This document shows positions 51,901 to 63,900 of a DNA stretch of 64,000 bases, in pieces. The DNA is from Ilex aquifolium (Eukaryota > Streptophyta > Magnoliopsida > Aquifoliales > Aquifoliaceae). Within the stretch, counting starts at the first letter, position 1; each line of letters opens with the position of its first letter. The notes beneath the pieces were generated by a model. The model worked only from the letters and a program-made list of their open reading frames with translations, ran no database searches and was not told the DNA's origin. Location of the stretch: assembly GCA_951799425.1 (NCBI GenBank), contig OX637402.1, positions 2,356,501 to 2,420,500 of the forward strand, read 5' to 3'. The position numbers were made by a program, and so were the translations under genes.

Positions 51901-54900
51901 AAATGTGTAAACCAACATTGGTAGTCTTAATTATTTGATGTGGGGTATAAGCTCTCTTACCACCCTCCCTCACGTGATACCCGAGCTCACTGTGGGGTCA
52001 ACAAGCAAACAATCATGCATATTGGGAAATTCAAATGGGTAAGAGACTTAACTCATTGGCCACCCTAGAGGCATAGCTCTGATACCACGTTAGAGCATTC
52101 AACTCAAAATCAATTGGCAATGGGTAAAGTGGTCTCAAGTATATAAATCAACCTTAGTGGTCCTAATTATTCAATATGAGATACAAACTCTCTTAATAGA
52201 TACAACATAACCTGGAGGTTGTATAATACATATCTCCCCCTGGAGATTTTCATGTAAAAAGACATTCTTGATGTCCAATTGATACCAGACCAAAAAAAAA
52301 AGATGTCCAATTGATACAAAGGCCAATCACAACTCACTGCAACCTAAATAAGAACTCTAACACAGTTAAGACGGACAATAGGATAGAAAGTCTCACATAA
52401 TTCAGACTATATGTCTGGGTGTAGCCTTTAGCAACAAGACGAGCCTTCAAACGCTTAACTAAACAATCGGGATGATAATTCAATGTGTAGACCCAACGAC
52501 AATCGACTGTCTGCTTATCAAAAGGAAGAGTAGTAAGGTCTCATGGCTAATTCTCATTAAAGGTTTTCATTTCCTTATTCAAGTTCGTTTCCAACTAGGA
52601 GATGTTAATGCATGTTTCAAAGAGTTAGGAACAAGCACAAAAGACAGAGTTGATACAAAATAGCGAAAAGATGAAGAAAGTCGATGAAAATAAATAAAAT
52701 TAGAAATAAGATGCTTGATACGGTTACGAGAACCTTTCCGTAATGCAATAAATAAATTAGAAGATGATGAACTAACTGACTATGTAAAGGTTTGGACCTC
52801 AGGAGAAATAGGTAATGGTTAGGGAGTTGAAGCAAATGGAACCACCAATATGTCAGTGGAACGACGATAAACCTGTAATGACGGAGTAGTAATCGGGGAG
52901 GAAGAAGAAACACAGTTTGGTACAATAGGCAATAAGAGCTCCTCCTTACTGGGAAATACTAAATTTAGGAAAAAAGTATGACTTGGTGCAAAAAAGAAAG
53001 AAGACGATTCCATAATATCAGCAAGAAATAGGATCGTAGCAGCAATAACTTTTCTGAGTACGAGAATATTGTTGAAAACACACTTGACTGAGCGTGGAGA
53101 AGTTTATCGCGGCCTGTGCCAAGGAGGTAAATAAAAGAAATACAACTAAAGACACGAGTAGTGAGACTAAAAGATGTTTTATCATGATAAAGCAACGAGA
53201 AATGAACTTGATTAGACAAGACGGAAGAAGGCATACGATCAAGGATTAAAATTTCGTTTCGGTGCATTGTTTCGGTCACTAGGAAACGGAACGTTTCGAC
53301 ATGTTTCGGAAACATTTTGACCTATTTCGAAAACAGAATTAAAAAAAATAAAAAATTTAAAAATTATTTTTTCAAAACATTGGTCGAAATATATCATAAT
53401 ATCTTGAAATACCTTGAAACATTCCGAAATAATTGTGCAAATGTATTGAAATATAATAAAATATTTCAAAATATTATGGAACACATCAAAGTATTAGAAT
53501 TTTGATTCCATATCACTGATTCGTTTCGATCTTCTTAGAAACAGAAACGTTTCTGATGCTTCGACAGTTTCGTAACGATATTTTGATCCTTGCATACGAT
53601 TAATAAGGTACACCGAAGTAAGAACAACATCAACCTAATATGGCTTTGAGACATGCTAGGAAACACGTATACGAATACGAACACGGGATGTGGATATGAC
53701 ACCATACGAATACGAAAAATACGGCAAAATTTTAAAAAGTATGATACGAATACGATTAGGATAAGTCTTTATAATATATATGTGTGTGTGTGTGTGTATA
53801 CATACTAAGGATATAAGGGATTAAGAGACAAAATACGTTCAAACTAAAACAATTTATGTTGTTGATGTAGGGACTGTCTAATGGTGTTTTGAATTCAATA
53901 TTCTATATAATTCTAAACTTGAATATATGTCATCCTTCGAATGTTTTCAACTTTTACTTAGCATTTAATTATAGACTTTAACATAAGCCACAAAAAATCC
54001 TTATTCAGGCCAAGCAAAATGTAAATAATTGATAAATCTTGTGATAGATGTGATATTTTTTTTTGGGTAACGGGAAATTTCATGGCCTGTCCTCAGCGAG
54101 TGGAGGCGCACTTATGTCGCTCAAACTCGTAACCTGAGTAGAACTAAGGGCAAACCCGGGTGTATGAACCGGCCCCTCAACTCATACACCAGTTAAATCA
54201 GGACTTGCGTTTCGTCGGGAACTCAAGACCTACACCAGAGACCTGGATACGGTTCATCCAAGTAACTGAGGTCTTGTCCTACCAAGCAGCCACACTATTG
54301 CACGCAGGGGACTTCGAACCCCTGACCTCCCACTGGGAAGCCACAGGCTCTGGCCAACTGAGCTAGCCCAGTTGGTTGATAGATGTGATATTTAAATGAA
54401 CATCTTGGAATAAGCAATCTCCATTTATGTGATTTATGGTTTCTACACAACCCACCTCATTAAGTATAAGGAGAATGTATCCACCTTGGAGATATGCGCA
54501 GTCGACGTATAGTCAACAAGTATCCAACAATTTTAAATAACTTATTAATTATTTGATATGTGCCAAAAGTATATGATACGTATTCGTTAGTATTCGACGA
54601 GTATCAGTATCCGATATGTATCGGATATGAATATGTCACCCTGATCAAAGTATTCATGTTTCATAGGGTACATGCATGTTAAACATTAAAGTACGAGCAA
54701 CATCCAACATTTAATATATGGCGGTGTTTACGTTCGGTAACACCATTTGTTGAGATGTACGTAAACATGTAGTTTGATGGATGATATCATGGTCAGCACA
54801 GAACGTACACAAATGATTGAATATACTTAAGAGCATTGTCAAAATGAAATGCTTTAACACGTTTATCAAATTGTACCCGAATTTCATCATAAAAGGTAAC

Positions 54901-57900
54901 AAACAATCTTTATTAAGTTAAAAAATTTAATATAAAAATGGTCCACGTGCAACGCACGTATGCACCAACTAGTATATAAAATAGCCATAAATATTAGGGT
55001 TTCTAGATTTTTGGATTTTAATTTTTAGGGATTAACATATATATATAGGATAGGGTAGGAATACGAAAATTTTGTAGGTATTCTGTATTCCTACCAAATT
55101 TTTTGCGGAATACGAAAAATTCTTCCATTGGCCTACCTGATTCTTTTGGGTAGCTGGTCAATAGAGTCGGGTAAGGTAGGGTAGGGTAGGGTCGGAATTT
55201 GTGGGTAATCGGAAATTTAACACCCCTAGTCCAACGTGATCATCCACGGAATAGACCAGTCAAACTAGATCTACTAATGTATCCTCAGAAGTTGTCATAG
55301 TAAAACCCACAATCAACTAGGCAATAACAGAGAGTAAGGGGACCAAAAAGTCGCCAAACAACCACAATCACACAAACAACCAAGAGGAGAGCCAAAAAAA
55401 GTGTCGAGGATCAAAGCCACAAACACCCAGCGAAGCAAATCACCCCAACATGCCTCAAACATATCACAGAGACCCAAAAACAGCCAAAAGACAGAGATAT
55501 GAACAGTTCAAACACTGTTCCGAAGCTTTTACAGGGAGCTGACAATCTCCAGTGTACAAAAACACATCCAAGGCAATCTCAGAGGGCTGGGCAACTCAAG
55601 AGGTGCTACACTAAGCCAAATCAGAACCCTAGGAGCCATATCCAAGCAACCAAATAGGAGAAAAAACCAGAATCAAGGGATAAAAGAAAATAGCCCCTGT
55701 TTTTTCGAAAAGCATTCAAAAATAGAAAACTTTACCTAGATAGCTTCAAAAAAATTGGCAAAAATCACCATGAGACTCCCCATAAAGAGCCGATCCAGGG
55801 TGTAGCTTCCGGTGACCTGCAGTTGTTGACGTCATGTTGACGTTAGCATGACATCAGCCACTACAAATTGAGTTGAAGGGCTTCCACAGTGTGTTCCAAT
55901 GTTTTTTGATCTTCGATTAATGCTCTGATATCAAATTAAAATAGAAAAAATAATATTAGGATTAGAGAGAATGACAGCGGGAGGAGAATAAGGAGAGAAT
56001 AATTTGTGTGTAGGCTACGATGCCCTACACTCTTATTTATACTAATCTGATGTTATGAGAATTACAATACTATCCTTCACTACTAAAAATCAGAAATAAG
56101 AACTCTAACAGGTACAATGAAGCTACTTTACTCTGCACCAAGGCCTACCCTCAATTATGTCACTTATCTAGTGTCTGTATTGGTTCTAAAAGAAAATGAA
56201 CCTCTATTGTTTCTCTTATGTTTTTTGTTTATCTAATTGCCAACATTGCATTCTGTTATTTGTTATCTATTTTTGCTTGTCCGACATGCGGAGGCTAATG
56301 CTATGATGTACAGATTCTGGAAGGATATAAAGAAGCAAATATTGGATTTGGAGCTGGTTACACCCTCAAAACTTCAATTGTGCGGGCTATATATGACTGC
56401 CCTTTCCTTAGTGTGGGTGTAAAAGTAAGAAAAAGTTGGTATTCCGCAAGTTTTAAGTACGTTGCAGAAGAATGCTTTATTTCTTCTCATGTGGTTGCTT
56501 AGATGTTAAACTTATTTATGATATACTAATTTCCGATCATCATTGGCAATCGGCATATCATGCTAAGAGGTTACCAGGATTGGTTTCCTTCAGACTTTTC
56601 ACTTAGACAAAAAGCTAGAATCTTCTTTTACCTGCTTATACTTCTGATCTACGGCTGTGCTACTTTTTTGATAATTTTTTTGCTCAGGACTTGAATGGAG
56701 TTGTCATATGCATCCTTGCAAGTTCAGGTGTTATCAACAGCAATGATGTGCGCACCATTATTCAAAATTTTCGCCAAACTACAGAGTGCGAGGGGGAAAT
56801 CGTAGTATCTGTAGTTCATGAACCCACTTTAGAGAGCAACCTTATTGTGACAACCCTTATTACTGTAGGGTATGAATGTCTTTCAGAGTAAAATGCTTGC
56901 TGAATGTTGTATATAGCCTTTCTGGTTATGCTGCTTTATGTCTTTTTTTTTTTTTTTTTTTTTGGTACAAGTCTGTTTTTTTTCTTGAAAGTTGAACTCA
57001 ATAGAGCATCCAACTTAAAACCAATTGGCAATGAGTGGAGAGGCCCTTTAAGCATGTTAACCAACCTTGGGTGATTTGTGGGATACAAATTCTCTTTATA
57101 CCTCTCGCATGGGACCTAGACTCGCACGTGGGGCTAAGAAACATACAAACAAACATGCATACCAGAAATTCAAGTGGGTAAGATATTTGCTCATTGACCA
57201 TCCAAGACCCAACTTTGATATCATGTTAGAGGCTTAGAGCATCCAATTCAAAACCAATTGACAATGAGTGGAAAGGCTCCGTAAAATACTAACCAACCTT
57301 GGGTGGTCCTAATTATTCGATAAGAGATACAAACTATTTTTACAGAGCTTGCTAGTGGCCTTGAACCAATTAGGCGGACTTTATTTGATTTGTTTTTCCA
57401 ATTATCTGGTTAAATTTCTGCATTACATTTCCTAATTATTAAATGTGTATGAGGATTGCAGAAGAAATCTTTGACACGAGGTAAAAACATAAGAAATTTT
57501 TTTATTGCAGTAGATAAAGGCGAGAGTACTTGCTATTTTTTATATTTTGTCTATTCACATTGGTGTTACTTTAATTTTATTATTCAATAGCATATAAGGT
57601 TATGAAACTCTCTCAAACGGTGTGGCTAAAATAATATTTCTGATATAAACTTGCTGTATAATAATATATTTAATATTTAGGTGGCCATGTTCATAAATTA
57701 GGTAAAATAACTTATACCTATTTTCCTCAAGCAGCAGGGCTTGCTAATTGTAACAGTCTATCCAGCTGCCACGTGTCATGCCTCCCTGAGTTCTAGATAT
57801 AATATAGGTTGAAGAACTTTGCCTTCAATGAATGAAAACGTTGGAGCTAACCATAGGAATATGTTATAGGCTGCTGGGCACCCTGCCAGCTGCCATGTGT

Positions 57901-60900
57901 CCATTGTTTTACGCGTATATTTAATGTTAGGTTTTTCTATCCTTTTCAATCCATGGCCTAGCAATGGTGTGCACAAGTTTTGATTAAGAACAAATTGATA
58001 TTATTGTTAAGTCGTTAGTACCTATCTGGAAATTGGAATTACCAAATTCGGGCTTTTACATCTGTTAAGATTTTTTTCCTCATCACAGAGAGAGAGAGAG
58101 AGAGAGAGAGACACACACACACACACACACACACAGAGCGAGAGGGGGAGAGAGAGAAGAATATTGTTTCATGCCCTCTACATCTTCGTTGCTATGGTTT
58201 CTGGGTTCAGTGTCAGTTATGACAATTTCTTGTCTCCTTATGATAACTGTTGTGTTATAGTTTAATTCCAGTTATGTATACTTTTGATTATCTTTCACTT
58301 TTTTTTCCTCTTAATTCTAATGCTTAAATGTACTCTGATTATCAGTTTTTCTGGACGGGAGACTACTCATAAAAATAGCATATTCTCTAGACTGGCAGAA
58401 CACTTTCCATTTATTTTCAATCTCTTGAGGAAGCACCATCCACAGTCTCACAACACTAAAGAAAACTATTCACCTGAGCGTTCATGTCTTTCTGAGATGA
58501 TAAATAGACTAGAGTCCACTGAATTGCCTAATATAGTCCCCGTGGACGGCACAGCTGAAGGTTTTGGTATTTACTCTGCCGAACTCCAGATGTTATTGAG
58601 CAACAGTGGTGACGAAATATATCCTCTTAGGTTTTTAGTTTCCTCCCTTCAATTCATCTTCAGATTCTGTAGTACCAAATGTGTCCACAAATTTCGTACT
58701 AATTTTTATTATTGTAGAGGACATGATAGTAGTTCTGAACAAAGCGAAGCTGAATTCTTAGAGGCCAGTGCAGATTCTTCCATGGCTTATGACCGAAACA
58801 CTGGAGGTACGTTTAGGGTAGTTTTAGCATTATTTGGTTCACCTTTGGCTTTGAATCAAGGAACAAAATTTCGTTTCGGTGCATTATTTCGATCACCTAG
58901 GAAATGGAAATGTTTCGACGTGTTTCAAAAAAGTTTCGACCCATTTCGAAAAAAAAATGAAAAAAAAAATTAAGAATTATTTTTTCAAAATATTGATCGA
59001 AATATATCAAAATATCTTGAAATACCTTGAAACATTCCGAAATAATTGTTCAAATGCATTGAAATATGACAAAACATTTCGAAATATTAGAATTTCGATT
59101 TCATCACTGATTCGTTTCGGTCTCCTTGGAAACAGAAACGTTTCGGTCTCCTTGGAAATAGAAACGTTTCGGATGTTTCGACCGTTTCGAAACGGTATTT
59201 TGATCCTTGCTTTGAATCATTTATAAATAGTAAATAAATTGAATAATCACGTTGGAATTCATTATAGGAGCACCCACTTTTCAAAGGGAGATGCTTCTTA
59301 GACATGATATGGGTCCCGGATATCATTTTGCACAGGAGTGGGCCACCAAGGGGGCCACTGATTCTGGAGCTACTCCAGTGCTGGACAGTCCGATGCTTTA
59401 CAGACTTCCCATCGGTGTGAAACCTTCAGAGTTGAAAGATGGTCCCAACGTCTCAAACACTAGTGATCATCCAGAGAAAACAACAATAAATGATATAAAG
59501 GCACAGCCTCAGGTTACTCCAAGTATGCCTTTGGATCCACCGACTGATGCAGGTTTTGAAGCCGTAATGGACATATTTAATAACACATCTGTGTTACTGA
59601 AGGGAGATAACACTAATGTTTCCAAGAAGCAAGGAGTGCTTTCTGTTCGTGCTGCATCTATGCTGGTAAAGGTGTTTCCTTCTTATGCTTTCTATGCTAA
59701 TTGCTCTAGCTAGAAGGCATATAAATATCTGAAGATCTCTCTGTTTTGCAAGTTATAATAATGCTTGACCTTTCAGCGTATTACACATCTTTAGCATTGT
59801 AGTTGAAGAAAGAGTTCTTTCTTTTATCTTCTGATACATTGAATACTTGAAGGAGAAATAAAGATATTTTCCTAGCAGAATGGATTTCACTTTTTTTCCT
59901 TAAATTTGATAGCTTCTAAAATGCCTTGATGAGGTTAGTAATAGTAATTTATTACAGTTAGTGTGGTAAGATGGTGTAAAACCTTGAAGCTATTTACTTG
60001 TAGGGTGGTTAAGTTTCAAAAGTAATTTGAAGTGGTTGCCTTAGTTCCACTATGAAAAGCCAATAATTGAAGCTTTGTTTCCTCCTATATGTCGGTGATA
60101 TCAGAATCGTATGATGACTTGTGTCACTGGAGTCAAATTACACACGAATTTTTGTCTCGTGATGGCACTGAGATCCAACATAGAGACAATATATCGAATA
60201 GGGTATTAGGGTATGGGCAAGAATTAAACACACAGTCGGCACACGAGTTTACAGGCCAACATGACCTGACCATTTACTTCTTAGGCAAGTACAAAGGAAT
60301 CCGGCTAAGGGTTTGTTACAAAACTTGCCCAATCTCTCTTGGGTTGTTGCAGATCATGGTATGTGTATTTAAAGCAAATACATGGCGGTTACAACCCAAC
60401 TGCATAGGCAATGCTGACACCAACCGGCTTTAGCCAAATTAGCTATGCAGTTGACATGCTAGCACCAATCAGATTCGCCCTAAGGGTCTGGGTTGGTTTT
60501 CCCACGACCACCACTCATGTCTGAGCCAATTTGAAGCGCCCTTGCTTGTTGGAGCAACTGGCCCACATGATCAGCACACGTCATCCTTGTCTGCTGATAG
60601 CATCTGATTTCCCTTGCTAGCATGCAAAGCCATGTCTAGCCCATGGTTTGGCCTTTCAAGTATGCAATGCACCTTAATCAAAGCCCACACGGCTATTCCT
60701 TGTTTGCTTGCTTGTGCCCAACGTGTCCATGATGTGCTGCCTCCCTCAGCCATGCATGAGACTTCCGGGATAAACAGGTCCCACCATACCTCGACCCCAC
60801 ATTTCTCGGGTCTCAACTTTTACATGTCTTGCCCACACCCATGACAAACATTCTTGGGGGCGTGTCAAGGCTAAGGGAAATAAGGGTTGCCACCCAAGCA

Positions 60901-63900
60901 TGGTTCAAAGTTACGGTATCGGCCATTGACTCGGAGGATAATGATACACATCGATCGAGGCGTCTCAGCCGTTACGCTCAAAATGCTAGATAGTAAGCTC
61001 AAAAAATTCTAAAAAAATTATGAAAAATATTTAAAAATATAAACAACAACATCCATAGATCATATCTCAAAATACATAATCTAAGAAATTCAACATAGTA
61101 AAAACGAATTATGAGAGTGCTACCAAAAATATTTATCATCATGAATATTCAATTTAAGCATTTAAAAAAATACCTAGCTCATTGCCACATTTTATAATTA
61201 AACAACACATAAAAAATATCCAAAAATTTATTTTGATTTATGTGTGGGAACATATAAGAATTTAAAGAAATTTTAGTTTATATATTTATTGATATAATAA
61301 TCATGTAATCTAATTTTATACTAGTTACATAGGGTTTTAATATACATGGTATACTCCCAATGCCCACAAACTGATATATAAAATTGTATTGACTTGGACC
61401 TCCTTCTTACTCAATGCATCAGTAACTTGATTCAGCCTTCCTAGCCTATGTATCCACACGAAATTAACTCAACAAGAAATTCCTGCCACTAGACCTATTT
61501 TGGGGTCAATTTCTTCATGGACTTGAAGTAGGTGTTCACCACATTCCCATCACAATGGTGAACTTCTCAACAAGTAATGTCTCCAAATCCCCAAGCAATG
61601 CACCACTGCAGGCATTTCCTTCGCATGTGTTGAATAGCGTTGTTTTGCATCCTTAGGCATTTGGCTTTCAAAGGCAACAAGGTGTCCTTCTTGAACTGGG
61701 ACTCATCCTATGGCACGGCCAGAGGTAAGTGCACTTCAAAGAGAAAATCGAAGTCCACGAGTCTTAGCACTGGTGCAGGAGACACTGTATGCTTCAACTT
61801 CTCAAAAGCAGTCTGACAGGTATCATTTCAGTTCCACTTCTGGTCCTTGTTGATCAAATTAGTCAGGGTAGTGCACTTCTTTGAATATCCCTGAATGAAC
61901 TTGCGATAACAATTGACTAAACCAAGAAAAGACCATAGTTCTGACACTTTGGTTGGTGCAGGTCAATCAACAATTGTCTTCACCTTCATTTTCATCCATC
62001 TGAATCTGGCCTTTGTTAATCCAATTTCCCAAGACATCCATTTTTGGTGACAGAATTCACACTTTTCTTTCTTGATATACAACTAGTACTCTCTAAGTCG
62101 TGAGAACAGCTTCCAACGGCTCACTATAGACAACTATGTCGTCTAAGAAAACAACCAGAAATACATCGATGTAATCATAAAAAACATCATTAATTAAATT
62201 GTAGAAAGTTGTCGGGGCATTAGTAAACCCAAACGACAATACAAGGAATACAAAAGAACCATAATGAGTTACACAAGCAGTCTTGGGTTCATCCCTTGCT
62301 GTAATCCTAACATGCCAATGCCTAGCCCTCAGGTCCAGATTTGTGTAGAACGTCACTTTGGAGAGCCTATTGAACAGATCAACAACATTGGGAACATGAT
62401 ACTTATTTTTTATAGTAACCTTGTTCAGGGCCCGATAGCCAATGCACATCTTCAGCGAACCATGCTGCGTTACATAAATTCTATGCCCGGAACTTTTGTC
62501 GAACACCTTAGCTGTGTCATCTTGCACCAAGTCCAGCACACATCCAAGTCTTTTGGGAGCCATCTTGCACAATGGGGTACTTATCCAAGCACACCTGCAT
62601 GTTGGCTGCAGAATGGGGCACCAGTGGGCTAGCCATCCGCATGACTTAGCCATGCCAACAAGCTAAGGGGCTAACATCTAGACACAAGAAATATCAGACA
62701 TCGTTAATGTATCATTCATAGACTAGTCGATATCCGCTGGTATGTGCACTATTCTTTGATTGGCATCAATGTGTTTTAAGCAGTTTATGAACTTTCCTAT
62801 TTTGTTTGAATTTTACTCGAGAAACAGAGGGGGTGTAAAATTTATTATCATCACAAAAATGGTAAAAAGAAAGACTCCAAAGTAGAAGGCATTGTATACC
62901 AGTTGAAAGGCGTCTAGCATTCAATGATTTATATATTGTAATGACTGGTTTGTTTCTATCTTATTGTCGTTTCCTGCAGTTGACATTTATCTTAAAGATT
63001 TCTTTAATTTTAACTGCCCAGTTTGCATGCAGGAAGCTGAAAGAAATTCACAAAAGAAGTGGAGTCCTGTGGTGGAGATGAAATACCGAGGAGGGATATA
63101 CAATGGCCATTGCCAAGGAGGTCTCCCTGAAGGGAAGGTAATGTAATGAAGCACTGTGGTGTTGGGCAAAGCTCTTTTTCTGGGTGCGTTGATTTTTCTG
63201 TTGAGTTAAAGCCAGATTTTTCAGGGTCGTTTATCTTTCGGGGATGGAAGCGTATACAATGGCATGTGGCGATATGGTAAAAGATCAGGTCTCGGTACTT
63301 TCTACTTCAGTAATGGGGATGTGTTCCAGGGATCTTGGAGAGACGATGCTATGCACGGCAAGGTATGGGTGTTTCTACTTGTGCAATCTTAAATGTATTA
63401 TTGTATCTCTTTCTTGCTGAAACCATTCTCAAGTGTATTTTCAACACTTCCTGCCTGTGTTGGTTCTTAGGCACCCCATCTAAGTAGTCAGCTAGTATCA
63501 TGCCCATCTTTCCTGTGTTCTAGAAATTGAAGCCGCCTTCTTGACCATCAACTCCAACATTGCTCTTGCTGTAATCATGTGAATTGCATTATTTTTCATG
63601 ATTCTTGCTCTTCTTGGCTGGATTGTTCTGAAAAGATTATAGAAATTTTCAAACACCTTATGACTCAACTGAAACAGTATTGATGGTAGATTCTTGTCTT
63701 GTTTTACTTTTGCATGACAAGTTGTTTGGTGTTGGTTTGTTATACCCAATAATGTGCAACACTTGTTTAGTTGCTTTTTTTGAATAAAACCCTCAGCAGA
63801 AGAAAACTTTTCTTTAGTTGGTTTCTAAGAATTTAGTTCTGAAAATTTACTTCTGGTGGCTCTGTGTCAGTTATGTTTGTGTAATCATGTAGGGATGGCT

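Larger units (their letters stand above)
48880..56110 (-). mobile_element. Ty1/copia element (antisense), about 7.2 kb, heavily nested
   Basis: The LTRs are 48880-49062 and 55936-56110, about 75% alike by eye. The primer-site word TTTGATATCAGAGC abuts the right LTR (55921-55935). RNase H/late pol sequence (about 49070-49600), reverse transcriptase (about 51740-51850), an RT-integrase spacer (about 52300-53230) and integrase (about 54680-54900) are recognisable. No clean target duplication was seen. It fills most of ARC3 intron 7, is old with many breaks, and was later hit by at least seven smaller elements. Confidence 0.82.

Noticed and set aside
54305-54375. Stand-alone tRNA gene on the minus strand
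   Set aside because: Boxes A and B are present, but the sequence runs into a SINE body with target repeats, and no closed cloverleaf with acceptor stem is evident.
55017-55230. Another hAT-like element
   Set aside because: A possible right end is present, but no inverted left end and no 8-bp repeat could be matched.
56942-56963. LINE or SINE poly(A/T) tail
   Set aside because: A 22-base T run with no recognisable element body on the expected side and no target repeat found; it lies just before a TRIM.
58631-58973. ARC3 exon 10 reading through to 58973
   Set aside because: Reading through would translate intron 10 and the MITE. Splicing at 58630 and 58717 restores a plausible phase with exons 11 and 12.
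60571-60844. Paired frames on opposite strands
   Set aside because: They are mirror images of one GC-richer stretch, probably LTR, with no domain.
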